33,676 nt of DNA from CAYZZU01 sp964483105 (lineage in GTDB: Bacteria > CG2-30-53-67): the NCBI GenBank assembly GCA_964483105.1, contig CAYZZU010000027.1, positions 1 through 33,676 on the forward strand, written 5' to 3'. This document shows positions 24,203 through 32,009 of this stretch, piece after piece (the stretch's first letter is position 1; each line of letters begins with the position of its first letter). A program made the translations under genes and the position numbers. The notes beneath the pieces were generated by a model that did no database searches, was not told the DNA's origin, and saw nothing but the letters and a program-made list of their open reading frames with translations.

Positions 24203-26129
24203 AATTGATGAGGGGAAGACCCTTCTGGAGGCGGCTCAGCGGCTGGGCGTGGATCTGGAGTCGATCTGTGGTGGTAAGGGAACGTGCGGGAAATGCAAGG
24301 TCCGGATCGAGGAGGGATACTTCGAGAAGGATGCCATGGAATCGAGGATGGCCCATCTCACTCCCCTCTCCGAGGTGGAAAGGAAGTTCATCAAGCCGGA
24401 AGACGGGCCGCAGATCCGCCTGGCCTGCGCCGCCAGGGTGCTGGGGGACGTGAAGGTTTTTGTGCCGGAGAAATCGAGAGCCGGAAAACAGATTGTTCGA
24501 AAGGCCGCCCGGGATATCCGGATCGATCTGGATCCCGCCGTGAAGAAATATTGTGTGGAGCTTCAAAAACCCACGCTTCACGATCTTTCCAAAGGGGATT
24601 GGGAACGATTGCGGGAGTCTTTGAGGAAAGAGTACGGTCTGGAAGGACTCGAAATCGATTATGAGGTGTTACGGGGTCTTCAGGACAGATTCCGGGAGGG
24701 GGAGTGGAAGGTGACCGTCTCCGTCTGGAACGGGAAAGAGGTCGTCAAGGTGGAACCCGGCTTTGTGGATGTATCGTACGGGATCGCCGTTGACGTGGGA
24801 ACGACCACCGTGGCCGCCTATCTCTGCGATCTGAACACAGGCAAGGTCGTGAACACCGAATCGATGATGAACCCCCAGGTCCCTTATGGTGAGGACGTGA
24901 TGTCCAGGATTACCTACGCCATGACGCAGAAAGACGGATTGGCCGTCATGCAGAAGGCCCTGATCCAGGGATTGAATGAACTGATCGACAAGATCACGGC
25001 GGATATCCGGACGAATGGCGGACCCGGCGGCGAGTCGCTCGTGGATATGACGGTGGTCTTCAACACCGCCATGCACCATATTTTCCTCGGTTTTAATCCG
25101 GTCTATATCGGGCGTTCACCCTTTATCCCGGCCGTCCAGGAACCGTTGGACGTGAAGGCTCGGGACATGGGAGTTTTGATCAACCCGGGTTCCTATATCC
25201 ATGTGCTTCCTCTGGAGGCGGGTTTTGTGGGAGCCGATAATGTCGGGGTCCTGATCGCGGAGGAACCCTACCATTCGGAAGATCATGTCCTGATCATCGA
25301 TATCGGAACCAACGGGGAACTTCTCCTGGGAAACCGGGACGCGGTTTATTCCACATCCTGTGCGACAGGTCCCGCCTTTGAAGGGGCCCAGATCAAATTC
25401 GGTATGCGGGCGGCTCCCGGTGCCATTGAAAAGGTGCGGATCGATCCGGAGACCAAGGAACCGATGTACAAGGTCATCGGAAAGGCCGACTGGCATACCC
25501 ATGTCGAAAATGTGAACGCGAAGGGGCTTTGCGGATCCGGCATCATCGATGGAATCGCCGAGCTGTTCAAGGCGGGTATCATCGATCGATCCGGCAAGTT
25601 TGTCAAGGATCTGGAGACCCCGCGGGTTCGCATGGATGCCGATGGAAAACCGGAGTATGTGCTGGCCTGGTCCGATGAGACCTCGATCGGTACGGATATC
25701 ACCATTACGCAGGGGGATGTACGCGCCCTGCAGTTGGCCAAGGGCGCGCTTTATGCGGGCGCCAAGCTGATGATGGAAAAAATCGGAATTGAAAAACTCG
25801 ACCGGGTGGTTCTGGCCGGAGCGTTCGGCAGTTATATCGACCGGGAATCCGCCCTGGTCCTGGGGATGTTTCCGGACTGTGATTTAGACCGGGTCTATGC
25901 CGTGGGGAATGCTGCGGGCGACGGCGCGCGGATGGCCCTTCTGAATCGGGGAAAAAGGGAAGAGGCGCGTGAGAAGGCGAGATGGGTCCGGTTTGTGGAG
26001 ATCGCCGTGGAACCCGCCTTCGAGAAGGAGTTCATGAAGGCCATGCACTTTCCGCACATGAAAGACCCGTTTCCCCATCTGAAAAACCGGATGGAAGAAG
26101 AGCGGGTTCCGGTGAAGATCAGAGGATGA
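24153..26129 (+). CDS. RACo-type reductive activator of corrinoid proteins
   Basis: A 658-residue protein. The N-terminal 2Fe-2S domain has ligands C39, C45, C48 (CGGKGTCGKC) and C92. A linker and the DUF4445 ASKHA ATPase follow (about 210-640), with nucleotide-site signatures GIAVDVGTTTVAAYLCDL, DIGTNGELLLG and LAGAFGSY. It uses ATP hydrolysis to return Co(II) corrinoid protein to methyl-accepting Co(I). The ATG at 24153 is chosen for GGAGG seven bases upstream; the frame runs 18 codons further but without a site. Its TGA overlaps the next ATG. It differs from archaeal RamA, which has C-terminal 4Fe-4S clusters; here those are supplied by the separate QueG-like protein. Confidence 0.95.
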   Translation: MSVKHRVIFQPSGSRGEIDEGKTLLEAAQRLGVDLESICGGKGTCGKCKVRIEEGYFEKDAMESRMAHLTPLSEVERKFIKPEDGPQIRLACAARVLGDVKVFVPEKSRAGKQIVRKAARDIRIDLDPAVKKYCVELQKPTLHDLSKGDWERLRESLRKEYGLEGLEIDYEVLRGLQDRFREGEWKVTVSVWNGKEVVKVEPGFVDVSYGIAVDVGTTTVAAYLCDLNTGKVVNTESMMNPQVPYGEDVMSRITYAMTQKDGLAVMQKALIQGLNELIDKITADIRTNGGPGGESLVDMTVVFNTAMHHIFLGFNPVYIGRSPFIPAVQEPLDVKARDMGVLINPGSYIHVLPLEAGFVGADNVGVLIAEEPYHSEDHVLIIDIGTNGELLLGNRDAVYSTSCATGPAFEGAQIKFGMRAAPGAIEKVRIDPETKEPMYKVIGKADWHTHVENVNAKGLCGSGIIDGIAELFKAGIIDRSGKFVKDLETPRVRMDADGKPEYVLAWSDETSIGTDITITQGDVRALQLAKGALYAGAKLMMEKIGIEKLDRVVLAGAFGSYIDRESALVLGMFPDCDLDRVYAVGNAAGDGARMALLNRGKREEAREKARWVRFVEIAVEPAFEKEFMKAMHFPHMKDPFPHLKNRMEEERVPVKIRG

Positions 26130-26452
26130 CGACGTTAATCATCAATCCCGGGGTTTGCGGGCTCTCCACCAAAGTGGTCGTTTCCCGAAAAGACCGGAGG
26201 AACTTCTCTCTGGTAGTGGAGTCGCAATGTGAGATGGTGCGGCGTCTGGGTACGGAACTCCCTGGTGTGACCTTGATGGATGCCTTCAAGCGGATTGTGG
26301 ATAATCCGGTCTACCGGAAGGCGTCCGCGGTTTTGAAGCATGTCTCCTGTCCCGTGCCCGCGGGAATCCTCAAGACCCTTGAGGTGGAGGCGGGACTGGC
26401 CGTTCCGAAAGATGTACACATGGAGTTCCTGGATGGGCTCCGGTTCGACTGA
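26126..26452 (+). CDS. Small conserved-looking Cys protein of the methyltransferase operon
   Basis: A 108-residue soluble protein, not an experimentally known family to me. It resembles small unknown proteins (possibly DUF6951) that I associate with corrinoid methyltransferase clusters, an uncertain link. Three Cys stand in well-defined contexts: C11 (NPGVCGLST), C35 (ESQCEMVRRLG) and C75 (VSCPVPAG). They could bind a metal or carry a thiol. The last residues, VPKDVHMEFLDG, look like a strand-forming end. The ATG overlaps the activator's stop as ATGA, so it is translationally coupled to it. A role in corrinoid handling or coenzyme M sulfur chemistry is a guess. Confidence 0.75.
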   Translation: MTTLIINPGVCGLSTKVVVSRKDRRNFSLVVESQCEMVRRLGTELPGVTLMDAFKRIVDNPVYRKASAVLKHVSCPVPAGILKTLEVEAGLAVPKDVHMEFLDGLRFD

Positions 26453-26565
26453 ACGGTCGGCGCGGAGAGGTGGCTTCTGAATCTCATGGGGACCGCGGGG
26501 GATGGTGGACCGGGTCGCCATGGGGATTCTCACCGGATCGGATGATCCAACGGAAGCGGACGGAG

Positions 26566-27831
26566 ATGAAAGACTATACACTAAAATGTCGAAACTGCGG
26601 CGCCCGGATCGCGGAGGGTACCTCCCCGATGAATGAACACTGCCGGGACGCCCTGCTGGTTACGGAATATGAGGATTCCTTCCGGGAATCCGGTTCGGAG
26701 GGAATCTGGAGATTTAACTGGCTTCCCGTGCGGCGTCCGGGTGTTGCAGTGTCCGGTCCCGTGGTATATCGTTCCCGTGGTCTGGGACCCAGGCTGGGCC
26801 TTTCAAACCTCTACATCGCCTTTAACGGCTACCGGCCTGAAATCGGCGCCCGGATTCCAACCTGCACCTTCAAGGAATTTGAGGCGGCCATGGTCCTGCA
26901 GAATGCGAAAGAAAGCGGATGCGAGGGGCTCGTGGTGGCTTCGGCCGGCAATACGGCCCGGGCTTTCGCCCATCTGTCGGCCCGGACCGGGTTTCCGGTG
27001 ATCATCGTTGTCCCGCTCATGTGTATACGGGATATGTGGTATCTGGAATCTTCCGCCGGTGTTCCTACCGTGATCATTCGGGATGGGGATTATGCCGATG
27101 CCATCGACCTGGCTCGTCGGATTTCCAGAACCGTGGGACTGCCCTTTGAAGGAGGGGCGAAGAATGTTGCGAAACGGGACGGACTCGGGGTGGTTCTTCT
27201 TGAATCGGTTTCAGCAATCGGGAATCTGCCGGACCATTATATTCAGGCTGTGGGAAGTGGAACCGGAGCGATTGCCGCCTGGGAAATGTCGGAACGGTTC
27301 TTGAAGGATGGACGGTTCGGGGAAAAACTCCCCCGGCTGCATCTGGCACAGAACCTCCCTTTCGCCCCCATGCTCCGTGCCTGGAGCAGGGGAGAGAGGG
27401 CGCTCTCTCCCGAGGATCTTACCCCTGACCTGGTTCGGGAGGTTGCCACCCGGGTCCTTTCCAACCGGTATCCCGCCTATTCCATACAGGGAGGGGTTTT
27501 CGATGCCCTGCAGACCACCCGGGGAAGCATGCACGGGGTTACCAACCGGGAGATTTCGGAGGCGGAGCGTCTCTTTGAAGGGGCGGAAGGAATCGACATC
27601 GTGCCTGCCGCGGCCGTCGCCGTGGCGGCGCTTGTCCATGCAGTTCAGGATCAGGAAATCTCTCCGGAAGAGGTCGTGTTGCTGAATATCTCCGGGGGTG
27701 GGGAAAAGGGAATCCGGAAGGAGGGACGGGCCCATCCGGTAAGTGGTAAGACCGTCTCCAAGGAGATTTCTGAAAAAGAGATCGAGGAGTTGTTGTGCGT
27801 TGCCCGGAAGAAAATTTCATTGACGTCCTGA
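26566..27831 (+). CDS. Cysteate synthase
   Basis: A 421-residue PLP enzyme of the threonine-synthase fold, matching the Methanosarcina cysteate synthase (MA3297 type). That enzyme makes L-cysteate from O-phosphoserine and sulfite, the first committed step of that coenzyme M route. A zinc-ribbon-like opening (C8, C11, then C26) precedes the PLP domain. The likely Schiff-base lysine is K103 (TCTFKEFEA), followed by ASAGNTARAFA and the glycine-rich GSGTGAIAAW. Threonine synthase is the alternative, but adjacency to sulfopyruvate decarboxylase argues against it. ATG 26566 has only a weak site (CGGACGGAG). The gene overlaps the next by 37 bases. Confidence 0.85.
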   Translation: MKDYTLKCRNCGARIAEGTSPMNEHCRDALLVTEYEDSFRESGSEGIWRFNWLPVRRPGVAVSGPVVYRSRGLGPRLGLSNLYIAFNGYRPEIGARIPTCTFKEFEAAMVLQNAKESGCEGLVVASAGNTARAFAHLSARTGFPVIIVVPLMCIRDMWYLESSAGVPTVIIRDGDYADAIDLARRISRTVGLPFEGGAKNVAKRDGLGVVLLESVSAIGNLPDHYIQAVGSGTGAIAAWEMSERFLKDGRFGEKLPRLHLAQNLPFAPMLRAWSRGERALSPEDLTPDLVREVATRVLSNRYPAYSIQGGVFDALQTTRGSMHGVTNREISEAERLFEGAEGIDIVPAAAVAVAALVHAVQDQEISPEEVVLLNISGGGEKGIRKEGRAHPVSGKTVSKEISEKEIEELLCVARKKISLTS

Positions 27832-28922
27832 AACGGTCCGGTTGCGATCTTCTCTGTACGCTTCCCTGTGGGAAGGTCAGGAACCTGATCGCACTTGCCG
27901 ACCGGCATTTTTTCAGAATTCCCCTGACGCGTGAGGAAGAGGGGGTGGGGATCTGCGCCGGAGCCGCCCTGGCCGGACTGAGGCCGGCCATGATCATTCA
28001 GAGTTCCGGTGTCGGAAACCTGATGAACGCCCTGCTTTCACTGACCGGATTCTACGGGTTGCCGTTGGCTCTGTTTGTGAGCCGGAGGGGCGTCTACAAG
28101 GAGGGTATCGACGCGCAGGTGCCCATGGGGAAGGCCCTTCCTTCCATCCTTTCGGCATCCGGGATCGGGTATACCGTGATTGGGGGACCGGAGGATCTGG
28201 ATCAGGTTGACCTGGAACTGACCGCTGCCTACCGAGAGAACCGGATCCATGCCTTCCTTTTGAGTCCGGCCACGTGGGAGGGCTCGGAGGTGAAAGTGGA
28301 TTCCGTGGTTCGGCGGCCCCGGTGTGGTACCATTCAGGTGGAATCAGGCCGGAGAAATCCGGAACCGGTCCTGACCCGGTACGAAATTCTGGAGGTTCTG
28401 CGTCCCCTGCTGGAAGGGAATATCGTAGTCAGTAACCTGGGGATTCCCTCCAAGGAACTTCATCAGATTCTTCCCCAGCCCTCCAACTTCTATATGCTCG
28501 GCAGCATGGGGATGGCCACGCCGATCGGGCTGGGAATTGCCCTTTCCACGAACCGGCAGGTCTTTGTGGTGGACGGAGACGGGAGTCTGTTGATGAATCC
28601 GGGGACCCTGGCCACCGTAGCGACAGTACGGCCGGAGAACCTGACGATTCTGGCTGTTGATAATGCGTCCTACGGATCGACCGGGGATCAACCCACCCTG
28701 ACCGGAACCTGCGTGGATCTGGAACTGGTCGCGCGGGGATTCGGGATCCGGGAAACCGTGAAGGTGGCCACACCCGATGAATTACTCCAGGCACTCCGGC
28801 AACCCCACAAGTCTCCCCTCTTCGTTCATATCCTGGCTCTTCCCGGGAATGCGGATGTACCCAACATCCCAATCGATTCCCTGGAGATCAAGCGGAAGTT
28901 TCAGAAGTTTCTGCAGTCGTAA
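27795..28922 (+). CDS. comDE: Sulfopyruvate decarboxylase, ComD-ComE fusion
   Basis: A 375-residue TPP-dependent enzyme converting sulfopyruvate to sulfoacetaldehyde and CO2, the coenzyme M precursor step. The N-terminal half (about 1-165) is the ComD part, with the TPP-activating glutamates E47-E49 in TREEEGVGICAGA. The C-terminal half (about 185-375) is the ComE part, with the TPP/Mg motif GDG (261-263) through N290 (VDNASYG). In Methanocaldococcus these are separate subunits; fused forms occur in Methanosarcina. GTG at 27795 follows GAGGAG, within the cysteate synthase gene. Related phosphonopyruvate decarboxylase is the alternative, but the neighbour makes sulfopyruvate the likely substrate. 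Confidence 0.88.
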   Translation: MRCPEENFIDVLKRSGCDLLCTLPCGKVRNLIALADRHFFRIPLTREEEGVGICAGAALAGLRPAMIIQSSGVGNLMNALLSLTGFYGLPLALFVSRRGVYKEGIDAQVPMGKALPSILSASGIGYTVIGGPEDLDQVDLELTAAYRENRIHAFLLSPATWEGSEVKVDSVVRRPRCGTIQVESGRRNPEPVLTRYEILEVLRPLLEGNIVVSNLGIPSKELHQILPQPSNFYMLGSMGMATPIGLGIALSTNRQVFVVDGDGSLLMNPGTLATVATVRPENLTILAVDNASYGSTGDQPTLTGTCVDLELVARGFGIRETVKVATPDELLQALRQPHKSPLFVHILALPGNADVPNIPIDSLEIKRKFQKFLQS

Positions 28923-29055
28923 ATGCATCGCCCGTCCGGAGTTCAAACCGAACACCAGAGTGGTTACAAATCATCCTTTTGACCTTTCTGATTAGATCCA
29001 TCACGCTCGGGAGAGTTTTCAGCCTTGAGAAATTCGTGTTGAGAAGTCGATGAGG

Positions 29056-29934
29056 TCAGGAAATGTCCGGGAGCCGGATTTCCTGCAGTTCCGTTCCGAG
29101 GATGACGAGACGGTTCGTCCTGACCGGGTGAGGGTAGGGGTTGCAGTCGATTCCGTGAGGGGAGAGATCGAAGCGGAAGTTGCCGCGGTCGGTCTCTGCC
29201 AGGGCCTTGGCCCGCAGGACCATGCCGTAGCGCCCCGCCTTCAGGTCGGTAAAAAGTTTTTTCAGCAAAGCCTGGGAAATCCCGGGAGAGATTTGCAGGG
29301 AAAGGGTTTCACAGGCGAAGGGGTGTCCCCCGTACGGGGGGAGGGTCTTCTGCTGTGCGGCAAGGGAGGGGAAATCCGGAGGGAAATCCCTCAATACCCC
29401 CCTCGTCGTCGACAGGATGAACGCCTGCGGATTGAGAGTTCTGAGCAGTTTCCGGGTTTCACGAAGCCGTTCCTCATTTGCCAGATCGATCTTGTTGATC
29501 AGGAGGAGATCGGAGGTGACGACCTGATCCAGGAAAAACGTACCGTACATCCCTGAGGCATGGGCCTCGAGAAATTCCGTGACATCGATGATCCCCACCA
29601 CCGTGACCGGCTGCAGGTGGAGTGTTTCGAGGGCTTCCACGACTCCGGAGGGGGAGGCGATCCCGCTCGGTTCGATCAGAAGATGGTCCGGTTCCCATTC
29701 GCGGAGGATCTTTTCGAGGGTGGTGATCAGGTCGAATTTCAGGGTGCAGCAGACACATCCGCTGGGGAGTTCCTTGACTTGGATTCCGCCGACGGAGAGG
29801 ATCTCCCCGTCGATGCCGATCCGGCCGAAGTCGTTTACCAGCACAACGGTCTTGTCGCTCCGTCGGGAGAGCTGGTTCTGGATGAAGCTGGTCTTCCCGG
29901 CACCGAGCATGCCGCAGACAATGGTGCTCTTCAT
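29056..29934 (-). CDS. CobW/COG0523 family GTPase
   Basis: A 292-residue G3E-family P-loop GTPase. Walker A is GMLGAGKT (8-15). The metal motif CxCC is C60-V-C62-C63. LIEPSGIASPSG and LLINKIDLA are the switch and specificity motifs. The C-terminal CobW_C domain is short. Family members deliver metals (Zn, Co, Ni or Fe) to target proteins. Here it might serve zinc to the UroD-type enzymes or cobalt to the corrinoid system (inference). It converges on the operon, with 133 bp between stops and no clear terminator. The upstream ribosome binding site is weak; it is probably cotranscribed with the RHH-like and SBP-like genes. Confidence 0.88.
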   Translation of the reverse strand: MKSTIVCGMLGAGKTSFIQNQLSRRSDKTVVLVNDFGRIGIDGEILSVGGIQVKELPSGCVCCTLKFDLITTLEKILREWEPDHLLIEPSGIASPSGVVEALETLHLQPVTVVGIIDVTEFLEAHASGMYGTFFLDQVVTSDLLLINKIDLANEERLRETRKLLRTLNPQAFILSTTRGVLRDFPPDFPSLAAQQKTLPPYGGHPFACETLSLQISPGISQALLKKLFTDLKAGRYGMVLRAKALAETDRGNFRFDLSPHGIDCNPYPHPVRTNRLVILGTELQEIRLPDIS

Positions 29935-29994
29935 GATGGTTTCTTCGGTGCGATGATCCCGATCCCGCCGGGTGTGCGCCAGCGGTGAAACGGC

Positions 29995-30570
29995 TCACAT
30001 CCGTCCCGTCTGTTCGTAATCTCTCACGTACAATTGGATCGCCCTCGCGACCACCCAGTTGACGCTCACATTGTTTTCAGAGGCGATCCGGATCAACCGG
30101 TCCAGGGTCTTCCGATCGAAAGAGGTCTGCCTTTCCTCCATGTCCCCTCCGGTGGTACCCGCGCCTGGATTCTCTGCTGCCGGGGGAGGAGGTGCCGAAC
30201 TTTTGGACCGCTCCGCGTGCTCGCGCTTGAGGAGTTCAATCAGCTGTCCGACATTGCCGGATTGGGAGGCTTCCTGTACATCGCCGGGAACGGCCTGAGA
30301 ATCCGAGGTTTCCTGCTTCCTGTTCTCTTCCGGAGTCGCAGTCCCGGGAGGCGCCATCCCGGTCAGGTTTATCATCAGCCTTGCAAGGTTCTTTGCCTGT
30401 TCGTTGTCCTGAAACCTCTGTTCCAGGTAGGAATCGAGCTTTCCCTCCGCCGTAGCCTGGATCATCCCGTCTGCGGTGAGAGGTTCGGGTTTGCGAAATT
30501 TCCGGAACCGCTTTTTCGGACTGAACGGGGAATCCGGCGGCGCAGGCAGCGGCTTTTTCTTTTCGGACAT
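29995..30570 (-). CDS. Protein with C-terminal ribbon-helix-helix-like segment
   Basis: A 191-residue hydrophilic protein, largely of unknown kind. The first 140 residues are low complexity: a basic start (KKRFRKFRKPEP), a helical QRFQDNEQAKNLARLMINL and a Pro/Ala/Gly linker. The last 45 or so residues (SFDRKTLDRLIRIASENN, then VSVNWVVARAIQLYVRDYE) look like a MetJ/Arc or CopG fold, which binds DNA as a dimer. It may be a regulator, or the segment may be a helical oligomerisation tail. ATG 30570 is firmly set by AAGGAGG seven bases upstream. It lies 49 bp after the SBP-like gene and 60 bp before the CobW gene. Confidence 0.65.
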   Translation of the reverse strand: MSEKKKPLPAPPDSPFSPKKRFRKFRKPEPLTADGMIQATAEGKLDSYLEQRFQDNEQAKNLARLMINLTGMAPPGTATPEENRKQETSDSQAVPGDVQEASQSGNVGQLIELLKREHAERSKSSAPPPPAAENPGAGTTGGDMEERQTSFDRKTLDRLIRIASENNVSVNWVVARAIQLYVRDYEQTGRM

Positions 30571-30619
30571 CGGGATCCTCCTTGAATATTTGTACTGTTT
30601 TCCCATCCTCCTCACGCCG

Positions 30620-31555
30620 TTACGGGGTCCGCTTTCCGTAGTGGTCTCCGGGGCCGTGTACCTTCCGGATCCAAGTGAGGTCAAAGATTTCATCACGGGA
30701 AGGGGACCGGTCCGTGTAGCCCAGTTCCCGCAACGTTCTGATGAACCGCAGGGTCGAAGCGATGTACCCTTCCGTAAGCTGAGCGCAATAGCAGGGGGAA
30801 ACATTCAGGGTTTCGAGGACAAAGGCCTGGTCCACGAAGCCCACGTACCTGGAAATGATCCGGGCCGCGGAAACCGGGTCTTCTCTCAGAAGGGATGTGG
30901 CCCTTTCGTGCAGGGTCAGGAACCGCACTACCAGATCTTCCTCCTTTTCCGGGAAAGAACGATGGACCAGGATACCATAACTGGGATTCTGCGGCCAGAG
31001 CCTGCGGGGTGGACAGAGCTGTTTCGCTCCGGCATACCATTTCAGGGCCACGGCGAGGGCCGGGGTTCCGAATGCCGCGGCGATCCCGCCCTGAATGATC
31101 TCGTCGATGATCTGATCCGCCCACCGGAAATGGACCACCTCGATTTCTTCCGCCAACCGGAAACTCTTCAAACAGTCGGTCAGGATCACATCGTGAATGG
31201 AACCTCGGCCCGGGACCCCGATTTTCCGTCCCCGGTACTGGCTCAGGATACGAAACAGATCCTCGGTCTCCGGCATTCCATGATCTTCCGGACCGCCGAT
31301 GATTACTGTCCCCTCCATGTGCCCCCCCGCGATACATGTTATCGGGACCCCGGAGGCGATGCCGATGATGGCCGGAGGAAGACCGATATAGGCCAAGTCG
31401 AGTTCGCCCCGTCGGAAGGCCTCTACCATGGCCGGACCGGTGCCGAAGAGTTTCCACTCCGGTTCCGCGCCGAGGCGGTCCGGTGTTTTCCTGTCCGCCA
31501 TCAGGATGACAGCGGTGTGATAAAAGGTGGAAAGGTGTCCGATTCTGATCCGCAT
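30620..31555 (-). CDS. Substrate-binding-protein-like protein without signal peptide
   Basis: A 311-residue protein with the two-lobe periplasmic-binding-protein fold of the NitT/TauT/NMT1 type. GPAMVEAFRRGELDLAYIGLPP and GRKIGVPGRGSIHDVIL are characteristic. It starts MRIRIGHLSTFYHTA at ATG 31555, preceded by AAGGAGG four bases away, and has no secretion signal. No permease or ATPase gene is in the window, so it may be a cytoplasmic protein or enzyme; MqnA, MqnD and THI5 are such cases in this fold. Three Cys occur close to the C-terminal third (LNVSPCYCAQ). The gene cluster suggests a link to the coenzyme M or corrinoid system, not proven. Confidence 0.75.
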   Translation of the reverse strand: MRIRIGHLSTFYHTAVILMADRKTPDRLGAEPEWKLFGTGPAMVEAFRRGELDLAYIGLPPAIIGIASGVPITCIAGGHMEGTVIIGGPEDHGMPETEDLFRILSQYRGRKIGVPGRGSIHDVILTDCLKSFRLAEEIEVVHFRWADQIIDEIIQGGIAAAFGTPALAVALKWYAGAKQLCPPRRLWPQNPSYGILVHRSFPEKEEDLVVRFLTLHERATSLLREDPVSAARIISRYVGFVDQAFVLETLNVSPCYCAQLTEGYIASTLRFIRTLRELGYTDRSPSRDEIFDLTWIRKVHGPGDHYGKRTP

Positions 31556-32009
31556 GATCCTCCTTACGGGAATTCTCACGGAGACAATTGGTATTTAATT
31601 TGCATTCACATTACCATAAAAGAGTTTCGGGCGCCATGTTGTGAGTGTCTGCTCAGGAGAAGTACGCGGACGACTCGTTTCAAGTTGGGTGCATGATTCA
31701 TGCCGTGGTTTTCTGTTACTCTTCTCTTCAGATGGATCGAGCGACGAATCAAGCGGTTATGGAAGGGGATGCATGATCCAGCCCCTTGATGGCGCTGGAT
31801 CGGCAGGGGATTTCCACCGTTGAAGGGGGCTTCCGCCCGTAACAAGACAGACGGGAAGTTTCGGACCCATGGGCCGGATGAATGGGTAATTATACCCCGT
31901 CCCATGGGGCATATTCTCCCTGAAACGAACACCACAGAAAGAACCCTGAACCGACTCAGGCCGAAACATTCAATGAGCGTGTATTCTTTCACCAACGTGA
32001 GCATTGGAT
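31556..32009. other. Palindrome-rich divergent intergenic region
   Basis: This 454-bp region separates the divergent SBP-like and sigma-54 activator genes. On the plus strand at 31588-31604, TTGG with GG at 31590-31591 and GC at 31602-31603 (TTTGCATT) resembles a sigma-54 promoter, though its -24 half is poor. Dyads include GCATGATTCATGC (31691-31703), CCCATGGG at 31866-31873 and again at 31901-31908, and GGGTA-N4-TACCC (31884-31897). No gene with a good ribosome binding site was seen. Confidence 0.45.

Noticed and set aside
18660..28922. A methanogenic archaeal fragment
   Set aside because: Sigma-54 promoter and regulators, Shine-Dalgarno sites and the bacterial RACo type show a bacterial genome; no mcr or other archaeal genes are present.
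30476..31696. 406-codon frame on the plus strand
   Set aside because: It is antisense to the SBP-like and RHH-like genes, both of which have strong ribosome binding sites and family-like motifs. The plus-strand frame has no ribosome binding site or family motif.
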